Of a stretch of 64,000 nucleotides of DNA, positions 47,864 through 61,900 are shown piece by piece. The stretch is from Cucumis sativus (lineage: Eukaryota; Streptophyta; Magnoliopsida; Cucurbitales; Cucurbitaceae). The stretch spans positions 31,094,408 to 31,158,407 of the forward strand of contig NC_026657.2 in NCBI RefSeq assembly GCF_000004075.3, read 5' to 3'. The notes beneath the pieces are model-generated. The model worked only from the letters and a program-made list of their open reading frames with translations, was not told where the DNA came from and did no database searches. The position numbers were made by a program, and so were the translations under genes. Numbering within the stretch: position 1 is the first letter of the stretch; the number at the start of each line of letters is the position of its first letter.

Positions 47864-49237
47864 ATGGCTTCTCCTTCCCCTCTCTCTTTCTTCTACCTCC
47901 TCCTCTTCTCCTCTCTTTCCGCCATTGCCCACTCCAATCCCATCACTCTCCCTCTCAACTCTTTTCCCCACCTTTCTTCTCCAGATCCACTCCAGGCTCT
48001 CACTTTCCTCGCCTCTTCTTCCCAGACCAGAGCCCATCAAATCAAAACCCCCAAATCCAACTCTGTTTTCAAGTCCCCTCTCTCCCCCCATAGCTATGGA
48101 GCTTACTCCACTCCACTCAGCTTTGGTACTCCACAACAGACTCTGCATTTGATCTTCGATACAGGTAGTAGCCTCGTTTGGTTCCCTTGCACTTCCCGAT
48201 ATCTCTGTTCTGAATGTTCCTTCCCCAAAATAGATCCAACTGGAATCCCCAGATTTGTCCCCAAATTGTCCTCCTCTTCTAAGCTTGTCGGTTGCCAGAA
48301 TCCCAAATGTTCCTGGATTTTTGGTCCCGATGTCAAATCTCAGTGCCGGAGTTGTAACCCCAAAACAGAGAACTGTACCCAAACTTGCCCTGCTTACGTT
48401 GTTCAATATGGTTCCGGTTCCACGGCTGGGCTTTTGCTATCAGAAACCCTTGATTTTCCTGATAAAAAAATCCCTAATTTTGTTGTTGGGTGTTCGTTTT
48501 TGTCGATCCATCAGCCCTCTGGAATCGCCGGATTTGGCCGAGGATCTGAATCGCTCCCCTCGCAAATGGGTCTCAAGAAATTCGCTTACTGCCTAGCGTC
48601 TCGGAAATTCGACGACTCGCCGCATTCCGGCCAGCTGATTTTAGATTCAACCGGCGTGAAGTCCAGCGGCCTTACCTACACCCCATTCCGGCAGAACCCC
48701 TCTGTTTCTAACAACGCTTATAAAGAATACTATTACTTAAACATACGGAAAATCATCGTCGGAAACCAGGCTGTGAAGGTTCCATACAAGTTTCTAGTGC
48801 CGGGCCCCGATGGGAACGGCGGATCTATCATCGATTCCGGCTCCACCTTCACGTTTATGGACAAACCAGTCTTGGAGGTGGTGGCGCGAGAGTTCGAGAA
48901 GCAATTGGCAAATTGGACGAGAGCCACCGATGTGGAAACTCTCACTGGATTACGGCCGTGTTTCGACATTTCGAAGGAGAAATCGGTGAAGTTTCCGGAG
49001 TTGATTTTCCAATTTAAAGGTGGAGCGAAATGGGCTCTGCCGTTGAATAACTATTTCGCTTTAGTCAGTAGCTCCGGCGTGGCGTGTTTGACAGTAGTAA
49101 CGCATCAGATGGAGGACGGCGGTGGCGGTGGCGGTGGGCCGTCTGTGATTTTAGGGGCTTTCCAGCAGCAGAATTTCTATGTGGAATATGACTTGGTGAA
49201 TCAAAGATTGGGATTTCGGCAACAGACTTGCTCGTAG
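47864..49237 (+). CDS. Secreted A1-type aspartic protease (nepenthesin/CND41-like)
   Basis: Intronless frame of 457 residues, complete. Residues 1 to about 24 are a signal peptide with a hydrophobic core (FFYLLLFSSLSAIA); a short propeptide follows to about residue 75. The two catalytic motifs are FDTGSSLVWFPC (D99) and IIDSGSTFTFM (D324); the flap tyrosine is in VQYGSGSTAG (Y182). A cysteine-rich insert after the first motif (C109 to C175, about nine cysteines) is the nepenthesin-type mark. No plant-specific saposin-like insert is present, so this is an atypical/nepenthesin-like plant pepsin. The C-terminus VILGAFQQQNFYVEYDLVNQ is typical. Sequons such as NCT (170) suggest glycosylation. A glycine run (encoded near 49117-49137) precedes the last conserved block. 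Substrate is not predictable. Frames at 47825-48406, 47925-48152 and 48255-48596 are shadows. Confidence 0.95.
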   Translation: MASPSPLSFFYLLLFSSLSAIAHSNPITLPLNSFPHLSSPDPLQALTFLASSSQTRAHQIKTPKSNSVFKSPLSPHSYGAYSTPLSFGTPQQTLHLIFDTGSSLVWFPCTSRYLCSECSFPKIDPTGIPRFVPKLSSSSKLVGCQNPKCSWIFGPDVKSQCRSCNPKTENCTQTCPAYVVQYGSGSTAGLLLSETLDFPDKKIPNFVVGCSFLSIHQPSGIAGFGRGSESLPSQMGLKKFAYCLASRKFDDSPHSGQLILDSTGVKSSGLTYTPFRQNPSVSNNAYKEYYYLNIRKIIVGNQAVKVPYKFLVPGPDGNGGSIIDSGSTFTFMDKPVLEVVAREFEKQLANWTRATDVETLTGLRPCFDISKEKSVKFPELIFQFKGGAKWALPLNNYFALVSSSGVACLTVVTHQMEDGGGGGGGPSVILGAFQQQNFYVEYDLVNQRLGFRQQTCS

Positions 49238-49239
49238 AA

Positions 49240-52200
49240 ACGATGTCGTGTTGGTTGGTGTATGCATGTTTATGTTTTCTAACTTTGGGTATTTGGTTGG
49301 TCCGTGGCCGGTTAAGCTACTGGTCGGAGCTACAACGGTGGTTTCAATTTGGCAGCGGCGGCGTTCAGATGAATTCAAAATCAATTTTTTTTTCACTTTC
49401 TTGTAATAATTATTCGTTGCTGTTGTAATGATATATCTCATATTTCATAATTTGAAGACAGAAAAGAATGTTAAAAAGTAATAGATGATCCCTAATAAGT
49501 TAACCTTTTTTCAAATTTCATCATTATATATATATAACGCACACACACATATTGCAATTTTACATTCATCCCCATGAATGAAGATAGAAATAGCCGTTAT
49601 TCTCTTCTTCTCTCATTTTCATAGTTTATTTTGAATTTTGAGTATCAAATCCATTAATTTGTTTAATGTCAACTATCATAATCTATCTCAAAACTTAGTT
49701 TTCTCTTCTCCTCTTTTTCTTTTGTTTATTATTATTAAACTTTTTTTGTGTGAAAAGACTATCTTGACAAATTAAGGTACACAACTAAATTCTTAGATTA
49801 TTTTATATTGTTGTTTTAATAGAAAAAAACAACTTTAATGGTAAATTACTAAATTCTAACTTTTTTTTTTCTCTTAAAAATAGTTAAAACTTCATTATAA
49901 CCAAAATTTTCATAAATTGTTGAATTAAATAATAACATAATGATCAACTAACTTTATCAAATATTTTATTTTTTTAACGGAAAAAATAATTCTTCTATAA
50001 ATTTAATTTCATCTTATTATAATTTGAAAAGAAACCGTGCGTGCAATTAACATTTTCTACCGTTGGAATTTATAGTTTTGTGAAGATTTGGCCCTAGGTG
50101 GTAGGCTACATTCTTATTTACATTTTTTTTAATTATAAGAGTTGACTATTATTATGACTATGTAAATGCCTTCATTGAATTTCTGTGTACTTTTTACCCT
50201 AAGGTTGAGTACATTTATGATTGGTCTACAACTTTTTTTTTTTCAATAATAATTTAAGAAATTTTGTTAATCCATTTTGAGAATTATATTTAGAAGTCAC
50301 TTTGTGGACAAAGAATGAAAAATCAAAGTAGAAAATGAAAATATAATGTAATGAAAAACAATAATGTTTAAATTGGTAAACACTCCCGATTAACTTCAGT
50401 GCAATGAGAAGAAGACAAGATGTAATGCAAAGGAAGGGGGAAGAAAAAGAAGATTTATGAATAATAAAAGGAAAAAGGGATGGTTTTGGTGTATTAAATA
50501 AAAAAGGGAGAAAAGTGGGGGGTGGTTGATAACGAAGGTTGTGGGAAGACAACATGTGAGTATGAAATTAAATGCTAACAAGAAAATTTGAGTCACACCC
50601 ACATGGTTGTGGGTAATGGAAACTTTGTCTCTTTTTTAAACTCTCTCTTTGGGCTTTTTTTTTTCTTTTTCTTAGTGCCCTTCTCTTCATCTCTCTCTCT
50701 CTTAAGAAAAAAAACAACTTAATTATTCTTATATAATAATCAATTCAACATACATACTATAAATTAATTAGACTTTATGCTAACTTAACAACAATGAAAA
50801 CAAAAAACCTATCAACTTCACATTTTATTTTTTAACAAAATTATTTTTAAAATTACAATATTACTCCATCTCAAACCAAAACCTTAATTTTGTATGGTAC
50901 ACTATTTTTAGGTATGTTAAATTAGATTCATCTAAATAATTTATGTTACCTATTTAGATGAATAATTGAATTTGAATTGTAATAAAGATGATAAAAGAGA
51001 ACATTAATTAATTGCGTATCATCAATCGTTCAACAATATGTTCGATTTCCTTGTAAAAATACTATATCAATTACTCTCATTCTAAATTAAATTTGGAAGT
51101 ATAATAAATCAAGTATAACATTTGTTTATTAGTTATATATTAATTTCATTTTAAAATTCATTTCAAATCCACTTGGTGTATCATTAGTACATCCATCCAC
51201 GCTTCTAAAAATTAATATTAATAGTATATCAATTACGGATAACCATCTATTCGAAATTCAATTCAAGTATAATATTAGGTTGTATATAAATAGTTTATAT
51301 GTTAGTTGTAATAGTTATCAATAGGGAGAAGTATACCACTGTAAAGTTGATGATGATGTAAAGCTTCAAATTTAGTCAATGAACAATAACAAGGTCATGA
51401 TCCACACTTGCTGACTAAAAAATTTGGTGCAACCAATGGTAAATTTTGGATATCAATGGTATAACTTACTCATTTATTAAATATTAGGTACTATCTGAAT
51501 TCACACTAAATATAAATATATCAATCAATTAATACATTCATTAAATATATTAAAGTATATTTGATGTACTGCACAAGAATATGATAAAATTTTAAAAACA
51601 AAATAAAATCTATTTTTTGGTTATTTTTTTAAAAATTAAAATCGATACAATTACAATTTGTATGATATTATTTTGTCATAACTCAAAACTAAAAAAATTG
51701 GAAGACAAGTCATTTACATTAATTTATGAACAAGATAAAAGGGTATGCAAGCTACCATTGAATGAATACAATGAAAATCACATTCTAACAAAAAGAGAAG
51801 CAATGGAAAGAAACTAGATCGCTTTAACATTAAGATGCATTTGGAAAGAGATATATTGGTCACTTCTAGTTAAGTAAGGTTCTTGTTGACCAACTACTAT
51901 AAGAATCATGAAATTCCTATACTGGCATGATCGATAGTAAAACATTGAGAGGCAAAAGCTACAACTTCTTAAATGGAGTTGAAAATGTTATCAAAATTAT
52001 GTATTAATGGGAGATTTTTTTTCTCGTTTTAAATTTGATTGAAAATGGTTGAATTGGAAGTGTAAATTTGTAAATACATGTAATATTAACAAATTAGTCT
52101 ATTTTCTAATTCAAAATTTTTTTCTATGGACAAATAAAACACATACCGTTTGATTACAAAGCTATTTCATTTAGCAAACACGTAACAGAGAGAAAAGAAA

Positions 52201-55200
52201 TTGCAAAAAAACAAAGAAGAAGAAAAAGGTAAGCTTTGAATGGGAGTTATTAATGTTTAGGTAAACTCAAAAGATTATATCATGAATATTAGTTTAATTA
52301 AAAGAGTAGATGAATTTAAAAGTATAATAAATTTGGTGAATAGAGAGTAAAGAAATGAATAAAATTAGAATACATAAGAAAAGAAGTGATAAAAAAGAAA
52401 AGTAGGGGGTAGGGAAGGAGGGCATGAGTATGAATGAGCAAATGAGCAGATATCATTTAACAATCATATGGAAGGGAGGGAGTGTAGGAGTGTGTATAGG
52501 AGTAGGGTACCTTTTAATTATACCTTTCTTCATGAGAGACAAAAAGTGGTTCGGTTCGGGCGGGTGATGATAACTACGCAAAAGTTTGGCATAATAAAAG
52601 AAAAGGTTTAGAAACAAAGGGGGAAAAAGTTCTTTAATTTAAAATTTGCTTAAATTATACCAACTTCTCCTCTAATCACGACTCTCATATTTTAGAATGA
52701 TATGATGGGTGAAAATTGAAACACATATAAATCATACTATTTATAACTCAATATAATTTCTGTAAGAAAAAAAAAAAAACGCATTTTGAAATTTGGAAAC
52801 ATAATTTTGCCTAGCATGTGAACTTGTCTATTTAAAAGAAGAGAAGAGTCCACAATTTCCATTTTCGTTTATCATTATCATTATTTTATAGCAAATAATA
52901 ATAATTGGAAGCTCATGGTGTGAGTCTGACAATAGTACCATTTATTTTTAATTTAATTATTCTAAAAACTCTATCTCTAAACAAATTTTGTAATTAATTC
53001 AAAAAAACAAACGAATTATTTGCCCTAAAAAAGTTAAATAAAAAAATGTGGAATTGTTTTAACAATTTTAAACAGTTTTGAAGGGTCATTCATTAAGCAT
53101 ACAACTTTAATATCTAAAACAAAGGGGAAATAGAAATTACTTTTTTCTTTTTTCCTTAAAATCAATAATGTAATTTTTTTTAAAAAAAGAGTAGTAGTGG
53201 CGTTTTGAGGATTTTGTATATAAAGTGTTAATAGTGGAAACATATTATATATGCCCTTCCTATGGATTGCACTAGGATCCATTACCTACTATTTGCTCCC
53301 AACATAACTAGTGGATTCTTTCTCTTTTCCTTTATTTAGGAATTGGATTCTTTATCTAAATCCTACCAATTTTGTTTTCTTTGTAAAAGCTTAATTTTTT
53401 CATTTTTCAGTTAAAATATAAAGAGGTTAAAACGAACCTAATTTGACTAAGATAAAGTAATACAACCATGTAGATATTCGACTTTTTATTTAATATGGTG
53501 CTAAAATAGAAAAAAAAAAATGCTCAAGTGGCTTTATGTCAAATGTACATCGACTAAGACTATAGATAAAACTAGTTGGTGTTGTGTCTCCATTTCCTTC
53601 TTTTTCTATCACAAGCCTAAGTGGCAAACATAACATAATTAACAATGTGAACAATTGTTTAGAATTATTCATATAACTTAGTTAGGATTAATAATTCCAT
53701 TGGCTGTACAAACTTAGACTAATAACCATTTACATCATGATAAACTCAGGGGTTGATGTTAAATTTGTAATGTAGATATATCTTTACTTTGTTTCTTCTA
53801 GCTGATTGTTTTTTCAAGAAAGGGATGGAAAAAAATAAGTATGAATATTTATTTTTAGTAAATTTTAATTTGGATCTTAACATTTGTTAATATATAATGA
53901 ATATAGGTTATTAGTTTTTTATTTGATTAACATCCGTAAGCTAATTAGAAATATTATTATGTGGCAAATAACATTTGAGTGACAGTGCATTATATGTAAA
54001 CAAGAAGTAACATGAGAGTGTTTAAAATAATGGAAGTCTAATAGAGTATTTTAATTAAAAGGTTTAGGACTCTTAAGACATGACTCAATAAATTAGAGTA
54101 TTTTCATATTTTGTCTAAAAATTCTAGCAATAATAAAATATACTTACTTAGTAAGACACAATCTTAGTTTGGCTAAACAACAAGATGGGAAATGGACTTG
54201 AATACCTTTTTTTTTATTTAAAATAACAATATATATAATTTGTCAATTATTAATCCGATTCAGAGTCGAGAAAGGAAAAGATGAAACTATTCTCAAAATA
54301 TATATAGCAAAAAACTTGAATGCGATATAGTGATTAGTTTAACTAGTTTTATTATATTTTGTAAATAGTTTCAGATCTAATTAGTAGAAAATTTAGATTT
54401 TATTTTATATTTACAAATGCAATGAATTAATTAGATTTGATACACGACTGGAATTCTATTTTTAAAAACTGTTTTTAGATCATGTGATCTAAATAACTTT
54501 TCTTTATATATTTTTAAATGTATACGTTATGTTATATTACAAATTCAATTCATATTCTTAAATAGAATATGTATTATGTAATGTATTATAAATCATGTTA
54601 TAATACAAAACAATAATTATATAAATTTTTAGATCAAGTTACATATTTGGTCCTTATGGTTTTAGAATGATAGAACTTGGTTTTTAGTTCTTTTGGTTTG
54701 ATAAAATTAAATGAAATATTTTTGTTAGAAATTATTTATAAAAGTTATCAAATCATAAGTACTATATATAAGAGTTTTAATTACAGGCTAAACTCCTACT
54801 TTCTTCACACAATTGGGACAACATTCACAACTTAACCAATTTTTTTTAAAGGTAAGTTATATTTATAGCTTATTTTCAACCAAATGTTAGTGGATAAGTA
54901 AGATTTGTTTTATGGTTTAAAATATATAATATAATATTTTGTAAAAATTTAAATTTGCCATCCAAAATATATCTAAAAACAATTTGGATTGAATAGGTTG
55001 TTTTCAAGTTATCTACCCTAAACCCTCAAATAATACCATTCAATATTTCACTGTTTTGAAAATGTCATTTTTAACAAATTAATATAATGTGTAATTAATT
55101 CATCATTTATTAATAATGATACTTATTTGTTAAGAAAACCAAAATTTTGATCAAATTATGGACCACCCATATGGTCTAAAATGGGTAAAACTTTTATAAA

Positions 55201-55570
55201 AAAGGGAGTCTTTTTTCGAGAGAAAAAAAAGGAAACAAAAGGAAATGATCATATTTCTCTTTCAAAATAAATAAATAAACAAGGGAATGGTGAACAACTT
55301 ACTAGAGATGGACTGTTTACAAATATTTTTTGGAGCAAAGGCTTTTTTGTTGTTGGTAATTCTTTCCTAACTTCAAATCTTTCATTTAGTTTAGAATAAC
55401 AGAAAATAACTTTCCTAACTTCAAATCTTCGTTCTCACAATCTTCTAAGGAGAGAACTTAACATTGTAAAACCCATTTTGTCATTTTGTTAATGAGATGA
55501 GACATGACCATTTAAATGTATGTCCTTCAAGCTATTTGTTAATTTGTCGATAGGACGTGATGTTTGTAAT
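49240..55570. other. Intergenic region downstream of the aspartic protease
   Basis: It begins with the protease 3' UTR (about 49240-49450). The remainder is AT-rich with many poly-A/T runs; no supported gene, RNA gene or clear repeat was recognised. The minus frames at 50226-50602 are pyrimidine/purine-biased and overlap each other in two frames, so they are not considered coding. Confidence 0.6.
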
Positions 55571-55605
55571 GTGAGCGTCTTTCAAGTCCTTCGGTACACA
55601 TTCCG

Positions 55606-57484
55606 TTGATGGGATGCACCTCCTTAGAAGAATGTATTTTCACATCCAACTGTTGGGCTTATAGGGCTTGTTCTTGCTTTGTTTCAACTGTCTATATTGG
55701 GCCTTATGGACTTTTATGGGGGTTTCATGGGCAGCCCATGGTTAATTCTTTACTCTATCCCTTTTCCCTCGCTTTTTCTTTCACTTCAAGCATCTCAATT
55801 TCCTCCCTTTCCAGAAACTTCAGTAAGTTCAATATTCTTCTAATTCTTTGTGTTCTTCGTTTCCTTAGATCTTCCAATTCGCTTAATCTTAACTTTTACT
55901 CAGCTATCATAGTCAGTACCTCTGTAACCCGCTTCTATTTCTTCCTCAAGGTGATTCTATTACTTGAATTTCTTGTATCGACTCTAATACACCATTCTTT
56001 TTTTTCCTTTAGATATTTTGTACTACTCTGATTATATTTGTTCATAATCAAAGTTGAATTCGTTATAAAAGTATTTGAGTTTTCTGTTGATGATAAAGCC
56101 GAAATTTCTACGACCTAACAATGTCGACATCTATTTCTCTAGGTTTACCTTTCTTCCTCTGTAAATGTGATTTTCTATTCTTCTGCAGTAATTTAGGGAA
56201 AGAAGTGATATGGGTTCACGATTGAGAACAATTTATCTTTATTGGTATGAGATATTTTGGGTTTTGGGTTTATTCCCAAAAGTGGAAAATATCATATTAG
56301 GGAATAATGACCTTCCCTTACCTCCGTTACTGCTGCTAGTGCTCCATTGGAGGCTCTGATGTAAGTTTCATTACTCAACTTTACTTTCTAGGATTACCGG
56401 TGGAAATAAGATGTGCCCTTGATATGTTTTTTTCTGATCAACGGCAGGGTACATAGTACGGCTTTCTTCACTAAAGATTCTGTATTTTAATCAACTTTGC
56501 TTTTGTTGTTCAGTTTAGATTAGAAGGGTATAGTGCTTGAAATGGCCAAGCGGGATGCATATTTATTCAATGGTTGCTAATCATTTCAGAACTGCCTTGC
56601 TGACACACATAACGTTAAGAGGTTTTTGATTTTGATGCATTACTCGTGAATTTGATTCTTCAGGAATGTTACGGGGGACTGCAAGATTGAAGTTAAAATA
56701 AAGTTAAGGGTCATTATAATATAGGAGGACCATTGTTTGTAGAATAGCTTTCACTTCAGAATTAAGAAAGTACGTACGGTATGTGGTAATGAATAGAGGA
56801 TGAATGAGCACCATTAACTCATTATACTATTTGGTATTTGCATTCTAAACCCATGAAAAATAATTGTTTTTATTTCATTTATTTAATGTAATTTGCTTCA
56901 TAAAATTGATCTTTTTGTTGGTAGCAGGTTGAGCTTGAAGCTTGAATCTCGAAGGATATTGTTAGGAATGATTTTCAATGAGAAACTATCTTGAGTTGGG
57001 TTGGTTCCTTTTTAACTGCCATCGTTTCTTTTGGTTTGAGGCAAGTTCGCCAATCCAAGTTTGGAAAAGGTGAAGTTTATGAGTGAGAGGTTCTTTCAAA
57101 ACAGATCTTGAGGCTGACTGTTCTTCTTTGAAATCTTTGTTACTGTACTCAAAATATGAAGGCATGATGATAGAATAGTCAAGTAAAGTGCCACCTGTTA
57201 GATTTCAAGAGCTCGATCATATTCTTGGTTGGATTCAAAATCCATTTCTGTTGGGTGGTAACTTTAAACATGAAATTTTGAGGATTCATCATAAGTGTTT
57301 TAGAAAAGCACCTCAAGGCTCGATCCAAATGAGATGTCCAATAATTATTAAGAGAAGCCATATTTGGAAATGGATATCCATAGGTTTGCTTTGAGCAAAA
57401 ACATTGGTAGATTATTCCGAGCATACTGTAGATGAGACAATTATGCTTTGAGAAGATGAACAATGAAAGGCTGCATGTAATCAA
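55606..57484 (+). ncRNA. Possible spliced non-coding transcript
   Basis: The region is less AT-rich than its flanks. It opens with GGGCTT, TGGGCC (about 55699), and GCAGCCCATGG motifs and a pyrimidine-rich leader-like stretch. Good splice-like signals follow: AAG|GTGATT near 55950, TTCTGCAG before 56189, GAT|GTAAGT near 56361, and GGTAGCAG near 56930. No long frame spans these pieces. The best short frame is at 56210-56359. It could be a long non-coding RNA, a decayed gene or chance. Confidence 0.25.
56210..56359 (+). CDS. Short open frame in the possible transcript, uncertain
   Basis: A 49-residue frame starts MGSRLRTIYLYWYEIFWVLG and ends PPLLLLVLHWRL. It fits exactly between an acceptor-like TTCTGCAG and a donor-like GTAAGT two bases past the stop. 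The peptide is hydrophobic. I recognise no family; it may be a non-coding exon. Confidence 0.15.
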   Translation: MGSRLRTIYLYWYEIFWVLGLFPKVENIILGNNDLPLPPLLLLVLHWRL

Positions 57485-58888
57485 TGGAGGTGTGGTAAGT
57501 ATTAGGAAAATTTTCTCTATGACATCTTTTTGTGTTGGGCATCTTTTAAAATTAAAAGTTAAAATGACGTATTAGACATTTCGAAGACCTATTAGGTGTA
57601 GAACAAAATAGACATAAAGTTGAAAGTAAACGTACTAAACTCGGGAATTGAATATTTTGTCATTGAAATTTCAATGGAATAAAAATAAAAATGATAAAGA
57701 TAACAGGGATGTAAACGTGTAAATGATATTAAATAATATAGAAAAGGATGAGAAGGACTAGTTAGGAAATCGAATGCAGAATATATACACATCATTTATG
57801 TGTATATATATCCTGGACAAGACAAGAAGGACAAGAAGGAGAACTATTGAAGTTGGCCTCTTGTCAAGTCCTTCGTGGCTGTACCATCACAGGCCTTTTA
57901 GGCACTATTTTGTGGCCCAAACTATTGAACAAATTAAATAAAAAGAGAACAATGATGCTTATAATTTTATAACACAAATTATAATTATTAATCATCTCAG
58001 TTGGTAAAAAGAGAAGAAAAAAAGTGAATTAATTAATTACTATATCATTATGAAGCGATTAAGTAAGTAGTGAGTGGCTGGGAGCGGTCGAGTGAGAAGG
58101 GAGAGATTAATGATTAAAGTTGATGATATGATAATAATAATGTTAGAGTTTAATTAAGTGACATTAATATTGAATAATATATAATTTAGTTGGAAAGGGA
58201 AGAGAACTTTTTTTTAATTTTTTTTTTTTTTTAAATAGTAAAACTTTTGGGAAAAGTAGTTTTGTGGGGTGGGGTGGTACGTATCACCTTTACATTAACT
58301 TAAGCCTGTCATTTCAAAATTGGACTAACTTTTTTTTCCCCTTTAAATCGTAAGCTTTAAGCCTCTGTATGCACTTTTTTTCTGTAAGTATTTTTATTAT
58401 TTAGTGTCAAGAAATACAAATATGGTTTTGTGGTTATTGCTTTAACTCACATGGCCACGTAGAGGGACCAAAGATGCTTATTTTGAAGACTCAAAAGCAT
58501 AAATGAGCACCCCTTTTGAGTAGATAATGCCATATTTTGCTTTTAAATATCAACTTTTTTTCTCGCATACTGCCCCCTTTGCTTTTCCCCCCCTCCTTTA
58601 ACTAAACCAATACCCAACCAACCATAATTTCAATCAAATCTATACACACACACAAACATATATGTGCATTTCTATTATAGTTATTATTAATTATCTCCTA
58701 TGAAAGAAAATATATTCAAAAGGACCCATGATATCTAAATAAACTATATATTCACTTTGAAGCTAAACTTTGATTTGGGAAGTATATATATATAGATTTA
58801 GCTTTTGTTTTAGTTACTCTTTGAAAGTTAAAAAATGGAGACAGAAAGACATGGGAGTTAGGGTGCATATGAAGCAAATGCATTTATT

Positions 58889-58950
58889 CTCTTCTTCTTC
58901 TTCTTCTTCTTCCTTCCTTCTTTCTTTCTTTCTTTCTTTCTTTCTTTTCT
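58889..58950. repeat. Compound CTT / CTTT microsatellite
   Basis: About seven CTT units followed by CCTT and then about seven CTTT units in a long pyrimidine tract. Confidence 0.9.
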
Positions 58951-61900
58951 TTACTTTTTTTTTCAATATTCAAACACTCCTTTTGGAGCATTTTAAACCC
59001 CATAGAATGCTTTCTGTTGTTCAAATTATTGGGTGCTCTTTGTATGTCTTTTTAGGACAACAAAGATGGATACTATAACTAAACTTTTTGACCAAGGGAT
59101 CACACTTAGCTTCAAACTCAAAAGCATTTTTAAATATTTATGTACAGTTATGGCACAAGTTCTTGCATTTGGACTTGGACTACATTTTTACCTTTTTTTT
59201 TTAAAGAAAAATTTGTTTTTGAGTCCCTACAAACAATATGGATTCAAGGTTCTATAGTTCTTTTTGCAATTATTATAATCACTCCCAACCTTTTTTTTTC
59301 ACTTCACCAACTGATCTTCTTTTCCTCTCTGAAAACCTAATTCTTTCTTTTCTTTTGGCTTCAAATGGTAATTAGTCACCAAGATTTAGTTGTTGAGTTT
59401 GTGTAAATTGAACCATTAATTAATTTTTTTCGGAAAAAAAGTTAAATATCATCCACTCTTTGGTGTACGAAGTCTTTTCTCTCTCTTTTTTAATTGGGAT
59501 GCATTTACTGTATGATCACTTGATTAATTGAAAAACTTTTCTTCTAGCCTCTCTATTTGTATTTTTATCTAACTTTGATTTCATCTCTAGCTCTCCCTTT
59601 GTATATACTTTTTTGAATCCATGCATCACTTTGAAAATGAGGCGAGATGAGTGTTTTGAATATGAGTCAATCTAGTTGAGATATCTATGCATAGATGTGT
59701 CTACTAATCCCTTCAACCTTCAACCTTCATTATTTTGTTAAAAATGTTAAATTAAATAAAAAATAGACATACTCGAGTACTCTCATTTCCACACATTCAA
59801 TAAAATAAAAACTACATTTTGTTACGATGCAAGAAATGATGAAAATCTCTTTATTTATTATATTAAAAGGTTTAACATATAGAAGCCTAAGGCTATACTA
59901 CCTCAAGTTAGTAACAAAATATGGTTTTAAAAAAGTGGTAATAAAGTAAGAATTTCATGAACAGTTAGGAAAACTTTTTGAGGGAATGCACCTATAGATA
60001 TGAAGCAAAGAGAAAAGGTTAAAAGGAATTTAAAATGTAAATAACACATTTTTTTGCATGTTAATTATTATGTCTTATTGATTAAATAATAATATCTTAA
60101 TTAATAACCATGATCCTAAAGAAATCAAACATCGATCTCATGCATAGGTGACTGTGAAGTCTCTTTAGATCGGCACCCTCTTTAATCTTTATTCCATGAT
60201 TGTTTGAACATTTTCTCTTTTTCTTTTCTTTTCTTTTTTTTTTTCCTTTTTTTTCTTTTACATGAAATCTACTTTTTTTTTTCTTCCTAATTCTCTATCA
60301 AATAGTTTTTTTTTTGTGTCAAAAAAATGAGAAAAAAAAGAGAGAAAAAAGAAAAAGGTTAAAGTTGAAGATGATTGAGGAATGAAAAAACAGATCTCTC
60401 TCGTTTGTTGTGTTGGAGAAATTACTATATATTTCTTAGCAATGGCGGATGGCAAAAGAGAAAACTTCTTTTCTTTTTCTTTTGTTTTGTTTTGTTTTGC
60501 TTTCTTTCTTTTCTTTTTCGCTTTTATTTTTTTTCCTGTCTTGATCTAGATGGGGTTAGTAATTCAAAAAGAAAAATTCTAATACCATCCAAAGAATTTC
60601 GATGTTTGTGGCTTTTAATGGATCCATATGTTGATAGAGGTAATCGTAACTTTATTCTTTTTCAATGGCTTCATGTATAATATAATGAAAGAAGCAATAA
60701 TTTCAATTTTGAAATACTATGATATCTGTGTTAACATGCAGGTGTTGCTTAAATTGGATACTATGGTGTAATAATATATTAGCCATTTATATTATGCAAG
60801 CTAAACTAATAATGATAGAGTAATGTCAGGTAACATATGGTATATGTACCTAAATATTATATTTTACACAAGTATTGATTAATTAATACGTGGGGTGAAG
60901 AAAACGAGCTTCAAGTTTGATAGGGTAAAGATTAGGTCACTTGAGCCTCACTTTTGACTCTATCTATAGATTTCTATTTTAAAAGTAATATATAGACATG
61001 AAAAAAAAGAGTAATTAAGTAAGATCAGTTTTATTTTTGGGAAAACATTTGCAATCTCACACCGGGATGATCTACCAAAACAAACCTCTTCAACAATTAC
61101 TCAACTTCTATAATTGCACAATACCTGAGTGTTTTTTACTAGTATTTTGTATGGTTTATAGTCTTGACTTATCTGTAGCCTTCCCGTAAACTTGAACTAT
61201 TTCTCCGAGTTCTATATTGGATATATTTATTGGAGATGATGAGGGTGCTAAGAGGGTGTCCACCTAGTGGGGATGCTTGGGTACGCCTACTAACCTATCC
61301 ATTATAATTTTCTAAAAATTAAGTAAGCTAAGTTTAAAAGAAAAAAAACAAGACCATTGACGAAACTTTAAAGTTTTCACCTAGTTTCATACTTGAAGAT
61401 CCATTCACTTCAAATCCTCGTTCCTCTACTCTATTCATTTATTCATGAAATATTGTCTTGCAATCATTTAGTAAAAATAAAAGTCAAGGGATTTGTAGGC
61501 GAATCTAGATATGTAAATTAGGTTGAGTTGTGCAATTTGTTGGAAAAATGGATAATCTAAATATATGAACAATAGGATGATATTGTGATATAAACTCTCG
61601 TGGTTTTACTTTTAATTTTACCGTAAAAGATCTAATACCATTTGTCATTTTCTATAATGATCATTATTTTACTTATTCATTTGTGTGACTTTGATGGTAT
61701 TATGCATCCAGGTATCTTAATATTTAAATATATAATAGTAATTTTGTTTGTTCCCATCTGGAAAGATCAGAGGATTGAAAGAAGGAAAAGAGAAACAAAT
61801 GAGTGACATCATATTCACACATACACACTTAACAACAAAAGACAGATGAAGTGATTTTCAACCTTCTGTTTATTTAATTCTCTTCTGAGAGATAGAGTTG

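Noticed and set aside
47825-48406. 193-codon frame on the minus strand over the aspartic protease
   Set aside because: It lies fully opposite a clear protease with both catalytic motifs; it is a shadow of GC-richer coding sequence.
55606-56031. 141-codon plus frame
   Set aside because: It reads a pyrimidine-rich leader-like stretch (S, F, L rich) and has no recognisable domain; a non-coding transcript is more plausible.
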